A DNA stretch of 57,296 bases from Clostridia bacterium (GTDB taxonomy: Bacteria > Bacillota > Clostridia > Oscillospirales > CAG-272): the NCBI GenBank assembly GCA_028720145.1, contig JAQYLJ010000037.1, forward strand, positions 1 to 57,296, in the 5' to 3' direction. The position numbers were made by a program, and so were the translations under genes. Shown piece by piece: positions 25,710-34,711 of the stretch; position 1 is the stretch's first letter, and each line of letters opens with the position of its first letter. The notes under the pieces are model-generated. The model was not told the origin of the DNA. It worked only from the letters and a program-made list of their open reading frames with translations, and ran no database searches.

Positions 25710-26849
25710 TCAGTCCCTCGAACGCGCACCGAGAATGTCGATATGCGCGTGATAGAATTGCTCAAAACAGCCGGCATCCAAAGCGTCCCGAATGCGCTGC
25801 ATGAGTTCATTATAGAAATACAGATTGTGGAGCACGCACAGCCGCATTCCGAGCGCCTCCCGCGCCTTGAAGAGATGCCGAATATACGAGCGGGAATAGT
25901 TGCGGCAGGCGGGACAGCCGCAGGAGGAATCAATGGGCTTCGGGTCGGCGAAATACTGCTCGTTGTTGATATTCATTTTCCCGTGCCATGTAAAGAGGTT
26001 CCCGTGGCGGGCATTCCGCGACGGCATCACGCAGTCGAAGAAATCCACACCGCGCCGTACCCCCTCGAGAATGTTCTGCGGGGTCCCCACGCCCATGAGG
26101 TACCGCGGCTTATCTTTGGGCATATAGGGTTCCACTTCTTCAATGATATGATACATGACCTCGGTCTCTTCCCCGACCGCGAGTCCCCCGATGGCGTAGC
26201 CGTCGAGGTCGAGTTCCCGCGTGCGGAGCATATTCTCCACCCGCAGGTCTTCATAGGTGCCGCCCTGATTGATGCCGAACAGCATCTGATGCGGGTTCAC
26301 CGTCCCCTCCTGCGCATTGAGACGCGCGAGTTCGGTCTTGCATCGCGCGAGCCAGCGCACGGTGCGCTCACTCGACTTTTTCACATACTCGTAGGGCGCG
26401 GGGTTCTCCACGCACTCGTCGAACGCCATCGCGATGGTGGAGCCGAGATGCGACTGAATCCGCATACTCTCCTCGGGTCCCATAAAAATGCGTGCGCCGT
26501 CCATGTGGGAACTGAAATGCACGCCCTCTTCGGTGATTTTCCGCAGCTTCGCGAGCGAAAACACCTGAAACCCGCCCGAGTCGGTGAGGATGGGGCGAGA
26601 CCACCGAAAGAACTTGTGTAAACCGCCCATGCGGTAGATGAGGTCATCGCCCGGACGGATATGCAAATGGTAGGTGTTCGATAGCTCCACTTGACAGTTG
26701 ATTTCTTCGAGGTCGACGGTAGAGACCCCGCCCTTGATGGCGGCGCTCGTCCCGACATTCATAAACACCGGGGTCTCGATGGTGCCGTGTACGGTCTCCA
26801 TTCTGCCACGGCGGGCATTTCCCTCGGTTTTTAGTACTGTAAATGACAT
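25710..26849 (-). CDS. tgt: Queuine tRNA-ribosyltransferase
   Basis: 379-residue enzyme that swaps G34 for preQ1 in tRNAs with GUN anticodons. General acid/base Asp90 lies in LTDSGGFQVFSLA; the nucleophile aspartate is in FFDCVMPSRNARHG; zinc ligands are in SCGCPACRNYSR with a distal His. Length is normal. ATG at 26849 behind GGAG. It lies 17 bases after mutL in the same operon. No queuosine biosynthesis genes are in the window. Confidence 0.97.
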   Translation of the reverse strand: MSFTVLKTEGNARRGRMETVHGTIETPVFMNVGTSAAIKGGVSTVDLEEINCQVELSNTYHLHIRPGDDLIYRMGGLHKFFRWSRPILTDSGGFQVFSLAKLRKITEEGVHFSSHMDGARIFMGPEESMRIQSHLGSTIAMAFDECVENPAPYEYVKKSSERTVRWLARCKTELARLNAQEGTVNPHQMLFGINQGGTYEDLRVENMLRTRELDLDGYAIGGLAVGEETEVMYHIIEEVEPYMPKDKPRYLMGVGTPQNILEGVRRGVDFFDCVMPSRNARHGNLFTWHGKMNINNEQYFADPKPIDSSCGCPACRNYSRSYIRHLFKAREALGMRLCVLHNLYFYNELMQRIRDALDAGCFEQFYHAHIDILGARSRD

Positions 26850-26866
26850 AGATACTCCAAAAACGG

Positions 26867-28915
26867 TTATTTGATACGGTCGAACTGCTTATCCAGTTCT
26901 TTTTTGGTCAGTCGGTACGCGATGGGTCTGCCGTGCGGGCAGACGGTGATATCCGGTAGGCGAAGCACCTCTTCGACCAAATGAATCAATTGCTCTTCGG
27001 TATAGGTGCGTCCCCCCTTGACCGCCGCCTTACAGGCGACCTGATAGAGGGCGCGCTCCCGCCGTTTCTCCTGCGTCATGTCAGGGGTCCCTCTCGCCTC
27101 GGCGAGGTCGCCCGCCATGGCGGTAAAGAGGTCCAGCGCCTCTGCGGGGGAGACACGGTTCGGAAGTGTGGCGAGCGACACGCCGCGCCCGTCGGTGGTA
27201 GGATAAAATGTAAATCCGATATCTTCGAGTTCGGCTTTCGCCTCTTCCGCCGCCGCGTACTCCTCGGGGGTGAGCGGCACGGTCAGGGGCACCAAAAGTC
27301 CCTGTGAGGGAATCTTCCCCTCTTTCTTCTGCTCGGCGAGCAGACGCTCGAAGAGAATGCGCTCGTGCGCCGCGTGTTGGTCGATGACGAGCAGTTCCTC
27401 ATCCAGTTCCACGAGCAGATAACAGCGGAACGCACAGCCGAGATACCGATAGGCGGGGAGAGCGGCTTCATCCGTCTGCGGAGCGGTCTCTTGCGGGATC
27501 GCCGCGGGGGTGCTCTCCTGCGAGACAGGGGATGCGGCAGGGGCGGTCGGGCTCGCGCTCTTCTCGGTATTGTGCGGGGTCTCCGTGGCGGTCGGTGCCG
27601 CAGGGGTCGGCTTTGCGCCCAAGACGGGGGTATCTACCCGATATTCCCGCACGGCAGGGGTCTCGTTCGGCAGGGTGTGGGGCGCGGAGAGGGTGGACGC
27701 GCTCGCGTCGGTCGCCGCTTTCATCTGTTTTAAGAATGTGAGAGATTCGGCCGGCGTCAGCACGGAGGCGGCATCGAGCGGTCTCTCCCCCTCGTTCTTC
27801 GCGGGTTTCGGGGGCGGTGGGGGCATTTTCAACTGTTCCCCTTTCTGCCTCGCAGCAGAAGGCGTGAACCCGCTGACCGCGCGCGCGGTCTTTTCGCTGT
27901 GCGAGAGGCTCATCTCGGGGCGCGAGGTATTGGTTTCGAGCGCGCCGCGTACCGCCCAATAGACCGCGTCAAAGATGCGGCGTTCGTCCGAGAAGCGGAC
28001 TTCGAGTTTCGCGGGGTGGACATTGACATCCACCGTGCGCGGGTCGATTTCGAGATGGAGCGCGGAGACAGGATACCGCTCGGGTGCCATATAGGAAGTG
28101 AACGCGCGTTCAAGTGCGGCGGTCACGGTCTTACTCTTGACATACCGTCCGTTGATAAAGGTGTTCTGCATATTGCGGTTGCCGTAGGCGTTATCGCTCC
28201 GCCCGACATACCCGGTGACGCAGACCCCGTCGGTCTCCCCTCTCACGGCGAGAAGTTTCGATGCAAAATCTTTGCCGTAGAGCGCCCAGAGGACATTCTT
28301 CATGTCCCCGTCGCCCGCGGTCGAGAACTTCAACACCCCGTCCGAGACAAACCGAAAAGCAATCTCGGGATGGGACATGGCGGTCTTCTCCGCCTGTGCT
28401 GCGCACGCCTGCGCCTCGGTCGCGTCTTTTTTGAGGAATTTCCTGCGCGCGGGGACCCGCTCGAAGAGGTGCTCGACGAGGACGGTGGTACCGTCCGCCG
28501 CGCCGACTTCGGTGAGGTCGTTCACCGTCCCGCAGTCGGACAACAGCATGGTGCCCATCTCCGCGTCTTTGGTCTTGGAGACAATGGTGACATTCGAGAC
28601 CGATGAGATGGCGGCGAGTGCCTCGCCGCGGAACCCGAGGGTCATGATGGACGCGAGGTCGGATGCGTCGTGAATCTTACTCGTCGCGTGGCGGCGGAGC
28701 GCCACCGGGAGGTCCTCGGGGCTCATCCCGCAACCGTTATCGGTCACGCGGATGGAGAGCACACCGCCGCGGCGAATCTCCGCCGTGATTTGGGTCGCGC
28801 CCGCGTCAATCGCGTTTTCGAGCAGTTCTTTCAGTACCGAAGCGGGGCGGTCGACCACCTCGCCTGCGGCAATGAGGTTCGCTATCTCAAAGCCGAGTAC
28901 ATTGATTTTTCCCAT
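26867..28915 (-). CDS. mutL: DNA mismatch repair protein MutL
   Basis: 682 residues. An N-terminal GHKL ATPase (VVDRPASVLKELLENAIDAGA, DNGCGM, TLGFRGEALAAI), a long alanine/proline-rich linker (about 350-490), and a C-terminal dimer domain with the endonuclease motif DQHAAHERILFE plus ACKAAVKGG and CPHGRPI. It is therefore the nicking type of MutL found in bacteria without MutH. ATG behind GAAAGGAGG. It begins 15 bases after mutS. Confidence 0.97.
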   Translation of the reverse strand: MGKINVLGFEIANLIAAGEVVDRPASVLKELLENAIDAGATQITAEIRRGGVLSIRVTDNGCGMSPEDLPVALRRHATSKIHDASDLASIMTLGFRGEALAAISSVSNVTIVSKTKDAEMGTMLLSDCGTVNDLTEVGAADGTTVLVEHLFERVPARRKFLKKDATEAQACAAQAEKTAMSHPEIAFRFVSDGVLKFSTAGDGDMKNVLWALYGKDFASKLLAVRGETDGVCVTGYVGRSDNAYGNRNMQNTFINGRYVKSKTVTAALERAFTSYMAPERYPVSALHLEIDPRTVDVNVHPAKLEVRFSDERRIFDAVYWAVRGALETNTSRPEMSLSHSEKTARAVSGFTPSAARQKGEQLKMPPPPPKPAKNEGERPLDAASVLTPAESLTFLKQMKAATDASASTLSAPHTLPNETPAVREYRVDTPVLGAKPTPAAPTATETPHNTEKSASPTAPAASPVSQESTPAAIPQETAPQTDEAALPAYRYLGCAFRCYLLVELDEELLVIDQHAAHERILFERLLAEQKKEGKIPSQGLLVPLTVPLTPEEYAAAEEAKAELEDIGFTFYPTTDGRGVSLATLPNRVSPAEALDLFTAMAGDLAEARGTPDMTQEKRRERALYQVACKAAVKGGRTYTEEQLIHLVEEVLRLPDITVCPHGRPIAYRLTKKELDKQFDRIK

Positions 28916-28930
28916 AGGTCCTCCTTTCTT

Positions 28931-31549
28931 TTAACAAGAAAGCATCTTTTTGAGGGTAAAGAGCAAATTCATCGCTTCGAGCGGGGTCAGGGTATCGAGA
29001 TTGACCTCCCGCAGTTTCTCCGCGACCTCTTCCGCCTCGTTTCCTTTTAAGACATCGAGCAAATCGGGCTCCGCAGGGGCGCGGACGGGTACCGGTGCCG
29101 AGGGGTTCCCCGCCTCGATTTCCGCGAGCACTTCCCGCGCGCGGCGAATGACCTCCTGCGGCACTCCCGCGAGTTTCGCTACTTCGATGCCGTAGCTGTC
29201 GTCGGTCGCGCCCGGGACGATTTTGCGGAGAAACTGAATGGAATCCCCGCGCTTCTTCGCGACAATATGGTAGTTCACGACCCCGGGGCAAGTGCCCTCT
29301 AAGGCGGTGAGCTCGTGGTAGTGAGTGGCGAACATGGTACGCGCACCGAGTTTCTTCCCGGCGGTGTATTCCACGACGGCGCGCGCGATGGACATCCCGT
29401 CGTATGTACTCGTCCCTCTGCCCACTTCGTCGTAGACGATGAGCGAGCGTTTGGTCGCGTTTTTGAGGATATTCGCGACCTCGTTCATTTCGAGCATGAA
29501 GGTCGACTGCCCCGACGCGAGGTCGTCCGACGCGCCCACACGGGTGAACACGCGGTCGACAATCCCGATTCGTGCACTCTTCGCGGGGACAAACGAGCCG
29601 ATCTGCGCCATGACGCAGATCAAGGCGACCTGCCGCATATAGGTGGACTTCCCTGCCATATTGGGTCCCGTCAGGAGCATCAAGCGTCTCGACCCCGTAT
29701 TGAGGTCGGTATCGTTCGGGACAAAATAACTGTCGCTGACGAACTTCTCCACCACGGGGTGACGACCGTCCCGAATCTCGATGACATCCGAGAGGTCGAC
29801 CTCGGGGCAGCAGTAATTCTGCTGTACCGCGACATCGGCGAGCGAAAGATAGACATCGAGCGCGGCAATCTGTGCCGCGGCGTTTTGCAACCGCGAGGAA
29901 GCCGCGGCGACCTGCTCACGGAGCGCGGAAAAGAGTTCATATTCGAGGGCACAGAGCTTATCGGCAGCGCCGAGCACCGTGCTCTCGAGTTCTTTGAGTT
30001 CCTGCGTGATATACCGCTCGCAGTTCGTGAGCGTCTGTTTCCGAATGTAATGGGCAGGGACGAGGTCGGTCTGAGAGCGGGTAACTTCGATATAGAACCC
30101 GAACACCTTATTTGACGAGACGCGGAGATTCTTAATCCCCGTCGCGGCTTTCTCGCGCTCCTCGATTTCTTTCAGAATGGCATCGGTATCTCCCCCGACC
30201 GAGCGGAGATAGTCGACATCGGCATTGTATCCCTCGCGAATCATCCCGCCCTCGCGCACCGAGAAAGGCGGGAGGTCGACGAGCGCACGATTCAGTAGAT
30301 CATAGAGGTCGTCGAGCGGGTCGAGTTCCTCGGCGATGGTCTTGACATTTTGGCTCTTCGCCGAGGAAATCAACGCCTTGATGACCGGAAGCGGCTCGAT
30401 GCTCCGACAGATGGCGCGCAAATCCTTGGCGTTCGCCGTCCCGTAGACCGCCTTCGCGGTCAGGCGTTCGATATCGAGAATGCCCGAGAGCGCGGCACGG
30501 AGTTCTTCCCGCATGGAGAAATCCTCGGTGAGTTCCCGCACCGCGTCCTGTCGGTGCAGAATCGCCGCGACGCTGACGAGCGGGCGGGTCAGCCACGAGC
30601 GCAAAAGACGCGCGCCGAGACAGGTCTCGGTCCTGTCGAGCACCCAGAGCAAGCTCCCCCGCTTCTCTTTCGTCCGCATGGCGGAGAGGAGTTCGAGGTT
30701 CCGACGAGTGGCGACATCGAGCTCCATATACTGCCCGTCGGTATAGACGCTGACCTCACTTAAGAAAGTCGGCTCGCATTTCTGCGTTTCCTTGATATAA
30801 GAGAGGAGCGCACCCACCGTCTTTTTGAGACATGGGGTTTCTATGGGGTCTACTTTCGCCCACGCGCACTCCGCGAGCAGGGTCTGAGCGACCTGCGCGT
30901 CAAAGAGACGGTTCATCTCGTCCGAGACCGCGTTCTCCCGTGCGGCGAGGTAGTCCCGCACCTGCGGGCAGGTGTCGAGCGAGACATTCAGAATCACCTC
31001 GCGGGGCACATAGATGCTGAGTTCCGTAAGAATCCGCGCGTCGCGGTCTTCCCCCTCGATCTCGGTCAGATAAATCTGCCCCGTCGAGACATCGGCGAAC
31101 CCGAGACCGACGCTGCGAGAATCGTAGCAGAGGGCGGCGAGATAGTTATGCTGTCCCTCGGCGAGCAGATTCCCGTCCGTGACCGTCCCGGGCGTCACCA
31201 CACGAATGACATCCCGCTTGACGAGTCCTTTCGCCGTGGCGGGGTCCTCCATCTGCTCGCAGACGGCGACCTTAAAGCCCGCCTCGACGAGACGACCGAG
31301 GTAAACATCCGCTTTATGGAACGGAACCCCGCACATGGCGGCGCGACGACCGTCCCCGCAATCCCGCCCCGTCAGGGTGAGTTCGAGCGTCCGAGACGCG
31401 ACCATCGCGTCCTCAAAGAACATCTCGTAAAAGTCACCGAGACGGTAGAAGAGGAGATAGTCGGGGTATTGGTCTTTCACCTCGAAATATTGTTTCATCA
31501 TCGGGCTGGGATTTGTCAGTTCCGCCCGTCTTTCAATGACATCTGCCAT
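28931..31549 (-). CDS. mutS: DNA mismatch repair protein MutS
   Basis: 872-residue MutS1-type mismatch sensor. The mismatch-wedge motif is LGDFYEMFFED near residue 37-47. Walker A is GPNMAGKSTYMRQ, followed by STFMLEM and the Walker B/D-loop DEVGRGTSTYDG; the helix-turn-helix near the end completes the dimer site. The start ATG at 31549 has only a weak ribosome site. It is the fifth gene of the operon, preceded by the YlbF-like gene. Confidence 0.98.
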   Translation of the reverse strand: MADVIERRAELTNPSPMMKQYFEVKDQYPDYLLFYRLGDFYEMFFEDAMVASRTLELTLTGRDCGDGRRAAMCGVPFHKADVYLGRLVEAGFKVAVCEQMEDPATAKGLVKRDVIRVVTPGTVTDGNLLAEGQHNYLAALCYDSRSVGLGFADVSTGQIYLTEIEGEDRDARILTELSIYVPREVILNVSLDTCPQVRDYLAARENAVSDEMNRLFDAQVAQTLLAECAWAKVDPIETPCLKKTVGALLSYIKETQKCEPTFLSEVSVYTDGQYMELDVATRRNLELLSAMRTKEKRGSLLWVLDRTETCLGARLLRSWLTRPLVSVAAILHRQDAVRELTEDFSMREELRAALSGILDIERLTAKAVYGTANAKDLRAICRSIEPLPVIKALISSAKSQNVKTIAEELDPLDDLYDLLNRALVDLPPFSVREGGMIREGYNADVDYLRSVGGDTDAILKEIEEREKAATGIKNLRVSSNKVFGFYIEVTRSQTDLVPAHYIRKQTLTNCERYITQELKELESTVLGAADKLCALEYELFSALREQVAAASSRLQNAAAQIAALDVYLSLADVAVQQNYCCPEVDLSDVIEIRDGRHPVVEKFVSDSYFVPNDTDLNTGSRRLMLLTGPNMAGKSTYMRQVALICVMAQIGSFVPAKSARIGIVDRVFTRVGASDDLASGQSTFMLEMNEVANILKNATKRSLIVYDEVGRGTSTYDGMSIARAVVEYTAGKKLGARTMFATHYHELTALEGTCPGVVNYHIVAKKRGDSIQFLRKIVPGATDDSYGIEVAKLAGVPQEVIRRAREVLAEIEAGNPSAPVPVRAPAEPDLLDVLKGNEAEEVAEKLREVNLDTLTPLEAMNLLFTLKKMLSC

Positions 31550-31598
31550 AGATAGGAATCCGTTTCTTTTTCGTCTTACTCGGTTATTTCCGGTTGTT

Positions 31599-32006
31599 TC
31601 AGTGTTTCTCGCCGCACGCCGCGTGGCAGGTCGAACAGTCGTGGGTGCACGCCGCCGAGGGCTCCACGCCGAACACGATTCTCTGAATCTCGGCGTTCAC
31701 CTGATTCATCAGGTCTGTCACTTTGAGTTGCGCCGCAGAAAATTCGCGATATTCTTCCATCGCGGAAATCTCGCGCGCGAGTTCGTCCATGCGATTCCGC
31801 ACCATTTCGAGCAGTTCGGGGCTCTGCGCCTCTGCTTCTTTGGAGAACTCCTGTCCGAGAATGGCTCTCTGGGCGTTGTATTCGGTCATTTTGGTTTGCA
31901 GTTCGACCGATGTTTCATAAGCGGCGCGCGCCGCCTGATAGGCGACAAGAATGGGGTCGGCTTTGATGGCGTTCGCGAGTTCTCTCGCCTTTTCGATGGT
32001 ACTCAT
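31599..32006 (-). CDS. YlbF/YmcA-family protein with cysteine-rich tail
   Basis: 135 residues, helical (DUF964-type), similar to the Bacillus Ric/Y-complex proteins YlbF and YmcA that help control mRNA processing with RNase Y. The tail has four cysteines (120, 124, 127, 131) in CTHDCSTCHAAC, reminiscent of the cysteines that bind an iron-sulfur cluster in that complex. In Bacillus, ymcA lies between miaB and mutS, and the same position is seen here. ATG overlaps the miaB stop by four bases and is preceded by AAAGGAAC. Confidence 0.85.
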   Translation of the reverse strand: MSTIEKARELANAIKADPILVAYQAARAAYETSVELQTKMTEYNAQRAILGQEFSKEAEAQSPELLEMVRNRMDELAREISAMEEYREFSAAQLKVTDLMNQVNAEIQRIVFGVEPSAACTHDCSTCHAACGEKH

Positions 32007-33388
32007 TTATGAATGTTCCTTTCTAATTCCGCGATTCTGCCGCGGAGCGCGTACGGCTCCGCCCGTTCTACGGTTACTTGCACAAATTGCCCGATAAGAG
32101 ACGGCTCTCCCGAAAAATGAATCAGTCGTCCGCCCGCCGTGCGCCCGCTGAGAGCACCCGCGTCTTTGCCTTTCGCGTCCACGAGGACTCTGACCGTACG
32201 CCCGACATATTGTTCCCCGAGGGAGAGCGCGATTTCGTCTTGCACCCGTAGAAGTCCCGCCATGCGCGTCTTTTGGTCGTCCGGCGAGACCTGCTCTTCC
32301 ATGACGGCGGCGGGTGTCCCCTTGCGCGGGGAGTAGAGGAAACTGTAAATCATATCAAATCGGACGCGCTTCACGATATCCAGTGTCGCGGCGAAGTCGG
32401 CATCGGTCTCGCCCGGGAACCCCACGATGAGGTCGGTTGAAAGCACGAGGTCGGGGATGGCCGCCCTGAGTTTCTCCACGGTGGCAAGATAAGTCTCGAC
32501 CGTATACTTGCGGTTCATCCGTTTGAGAATCTCATTCGAGCCGGATTGGAGCGGGAGATGGAACTGCGGCGCGATTTTGTCGGGGTATTTCGCCATGACG
32601 GCAATCAGGCTGTCCGGCACATCCTTCGGGTGGCTCGTCATAAACCGCACCAAAAAGTCTCCGTCGAGGGCGGCGACCCGTTCTAAGAGGGTCGCGAAAT
32701 CGCAGTCCCCGCGATAGGAATTGACATTCTGCCCGAGCAGGGTGATGTCGCGACAGCCCCCCGCAATCAGGTCTTTCACTTCCGCGAGAATCTCTCCGCT
32801 CGCGCGGCTGCGCTCCCTGCCCCGCACATACGGGACAATGCAATAGGAGCAGAAATTGTTACAGCCGTACATAATGGAGACCCATGCGCGGTGGGTGAGC
32901 ACCCGCGAGATGGGCAGTCCCTCGGTAATCTCGGGTGCGTCATCCCCGCGGAGGAACCGTCTCCCCTCGCCCATGAGGACTTCTTCCAGCACCCGCGGGA
33001 AATCGGGGAGGGACGCGGGGTCGAGCGTGAAGCTGACCTGCGGATACCGCTCTTTCAACTGTTTCACGCGGTGTTCCTGCGCGGTCATGCACCCGCAGAC
33101 ACCGATCACCAGCGCGGGGTTCTTCTGCCGATATTCCTTGAACCGTCCGAGATAGGAGAGAATCTTCTGCTCCGCGTGTTCACGGATGGCACAGGTGTTG
33201 AGAAGAATCAAGTCCGCATCACCCGGCTCCGCGGTATCGGTATATCCCATCTCATGCGCCATGCCGCGGAGTTTCTCGCTGTCCGCCTCGTTCTGCTGAC
33301 ACCCGAAGGTGAGAATACAGGCGGCGTGCGGACGGTCGCCCCAAAACGCGGCGACTCTCTTGGTTGCTTCTTCGCGCATACCCATCAC
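32003..33388 (-). CDS. miaB: tRNA-2-methylthio-N6-isopentenyladenosine synthase MiaB
   Basis: Radical-SAM methylthiotransferase that adds the 2-methylthio group to i6A37 of tRNAs. The auxiliary cluster cysteines are Cys30 (FGCQQNE), Cys66 (NTCAIRE) and Cys100 (CGCMTAQE). The radical-SAM cysteines are 176, 180 and 183 (YGCNNFCSYCIVP). A TRAM domain closes the protein (AEPYALRGRI). Start is either GTG 33388 or the adjacent ATG 33385; GAGGTG lies upstream of both. It overlaps the neighbouring genes on each side. Confidence 0.96.
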   Translation of the reverse strand: MMGMREEATKRVAAFWGDRPHAACILTFGCQQNEADSEKLRGMAHEMGYTDTAEPGDADLILLNTCAIREHAEQKILSYLGRFKEYRQKNPALVIGVCGCMTAQEHRVKQLKERYPQVSFTLDPASLPDFPRVLEEVLMGEGRRFLRGDDAPEITEGLPISRVLTHRAWVSIMYGCNNFCSYCIVPYVRGRERSRASGEILAEVKDLIAGGCRDITLLGQNVNSYRGDCDFATLLERVAALDGDFLVRFMTSHPKDVPDSLIAVMAKYPDKIAPQFHLPLQSGSNEILKRMNRKYTVETYLATVEKLRAAIPDLVLSTDLIVGFPGETDADFAATLDIVKRVRFDMIYSFLYSPRKGTPAAVMEEQVSPDDQKTRMAGLLRVQDEIALSLGEQYVGRTVRVLVDAKGKDAGALSGRTAGGRLIHFSGEPSLIGQFVQVTVERAEPYALRGRIAELERNIHK

Positions 33389-33852
33389 GGTTTCACCTCA
33401 AATCCGTAGGCGGCGCGGGCGGTGACATTCTTCGTGAACTGCCAGTCCGCATACACGACCACCTGCAAGTGGTGGGTGGGGTCAAATGCATCATCCGACG
33501 GGAGGTCGGTGAGCGCATAGGGTCCCGACATGATTTCGTCATTCAGGTCAATCACATAGACCGTCACTTTGACGGGCGCCGGAGTCCAATTCAGGCGGGT
33601 CAAATCCGAAATCTGCGTCAGGAGGACGGGGTCTTTCTTATCGAACTTTTGCTTCGCGCTGTCGGTATTCGGCTGTACCTCGCTGACATCCCCCTCGCCG
33701 CCCGTCAAGCGCCAACGGACATAGTCGGGTTCCAGCACCACGGTATCCAGCGTCCCGTCGGGGACTGCCGTCCGTGCCGCCTGAAAGACGAGAATATAGG
33801 TGGGGATAAAGCATACAATCACAAGCGCGATGACAACAATGGCTTTTTTCAT
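33385..33852 (-). CDS. Hypothetical membrane-anchored extracytoplasmic protein
   Basis: 155 residues. One N-terminal hydrophobic segment (KAIVVIALVIVCFIPTYILV) that is either an uncleaved signal or anchor, followed by a soluble beta-rich domain ending TKNVTARAAYGFEVKP. No family recognised. It is tightly nested between tcdA (four-base overlap at the start) and miaB (overlap at the stop), so it is certainly translated with them. Confidence 0.7.
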   Translation of the reverse strand: MKKAIVVIALVIVCFIPTYILVFQAARTAVPDGTLDTVVLEPDYVRWRLTGGEGDVSEVQPNTDSAKQKFDKKDPVLLTQISDLTRLNWTPAPVKVTVYVIDLNDEIMSGPYALTDLPSDDAFDPTHHLQVVVYADWQFTKNVTARAAYGFEVKP

Positions 33853-34568
33853 AGGGTCTCCTTCTCATGTATCAGGGTCAAAACCGCCCATCTCGCCATC
33901 AGAATCCCCGCGGCGGGCGGGACAAACGGCGCGGAGGCGGGGATGTGTCTCCCGTGCTCTTCGGGTGTCACACGCGGGGTCATGGGCGGCTCATCGCTCC
34001 ATACCACCGCGAGGTGTTCGACCCCTTTCTTTTTGAGTTCTCTGCGCAACACACGGCAGATGGGACAGGTATGGGTCTCGGAAAGATCGGTGATTCTGAG
34101 ACGGGTGGGGTCCAGCCGATTCCCGGTCGAGGCACAGGCGAGATACGGAATCCCGCGCGCCGCGGCGGCTGTAATCAGCGCGATCTTCGCGCTCATGGTG
34201 TCGATGGCATCAAGGATCAGGTAGGGATGATAGGTATCGATCAGCGTCTCTGCGTTCTCTGCACCGACGAACAAATCGACGGGAATCAGGCGCATATCGG
34301 GAGAAATCGAGAGGGCTCTTTCGCGGGCGACTTCGGTCTTTTTCCGTCCGAGCGTCTCTTGCGTCGCGAGGTACTGCCGATTGCTGTTCGATACCGAGAC
34401 GGTATCCGCGTCCACGGCGACTATTTTTCCGACCCCTGCGCGGACGAGCGTCTCCAAAGCACTCCCGCCGACACCGCCGAGACCGACCAGCAGGACGGTC
34501 GCGCCCCACAGGCGCTCCATCGCGTCGTCTCCGAGGAGCCGTTCGGTCCTCTCAAAACATTCCCTCAT
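33849..34568 (-). CDS. tcdA: tRNA threonylcarbamoyladenosine dehydratase-like (TcdA/ThiF family)
   Basis: 239-residue E1-like ATPase. TcdA dehydrates t6A37 of tRNA to the cyclic form. Nucleotide-binding loop LVGLGGVGGSALE at 27-39, then VDADTVSVSNSNRQ with the adenylate-contacting residues, and DAIDTMSAK in the second half. A C-terminal CPIC-type pair (THTCPICRV) may hold zinc. ATG at 34568 behind AAGGATACG. It is the first gene of the long operon to dxs. Confidence 0.88.
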   Translation of the reverse strand: MRECFERTERLLGDDAMERLWGATVLLVGLGGVGGSALETLVRAGVGKIVAVDADTVSVSNSNRQYLATQETLGRKKTEVARERALSISPDMRLIPVDLFVGAENAETLIDTYHPYLILDAIDTMSAKIALITAAAARGIPYLACASTGNRLDPTRLRITDLSETHTCPICRVLRRELKKKGVEHLAVVWSDEPPMTPRVTPEEHGRHIPASAPFVPPAAGILMARWAVLTLIHEKETL

Positions 34569-34597
34569 GCGCGTATCCTTTCTAAATAACTTTTCTT

Positions 34598-34626
34598 ATT
34601 GTATCACGCGAGCGCGCGTTTGTCTA
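34598..34626 (-). promoter_or_regulatory. Promoter of the tcdA-dxs operon
   Basis: TAGACA at 34626-34621, a 17-base spacer and TACAAT at 34603-34598. The start codon of tcdA follows 29 bases later. No other clear promoter or terminator was seen down to the dxs terminator. Confidence 0.7.
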
Positions 34627-34662
34627 CCTTTCTCCCGAAAAAGAGCAAACTTTGCAAGCAAA

Positions 34663-34689
34663 AACCCGTCGGGGGGCGCCCGACGGGTT
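34663..34689 (-). terminator. Terminator of the RluA-type gene
   Basis: 11-bp stem AACCCGTCGGG/CCCGACGGGTT with a 5-base loop, followed by TTTTGCTTGC on the minus strand. Confidence 0.85.
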
Positions 34690-34711
34690 ATCTTGCGTAT
34701 ATCACACCGGC

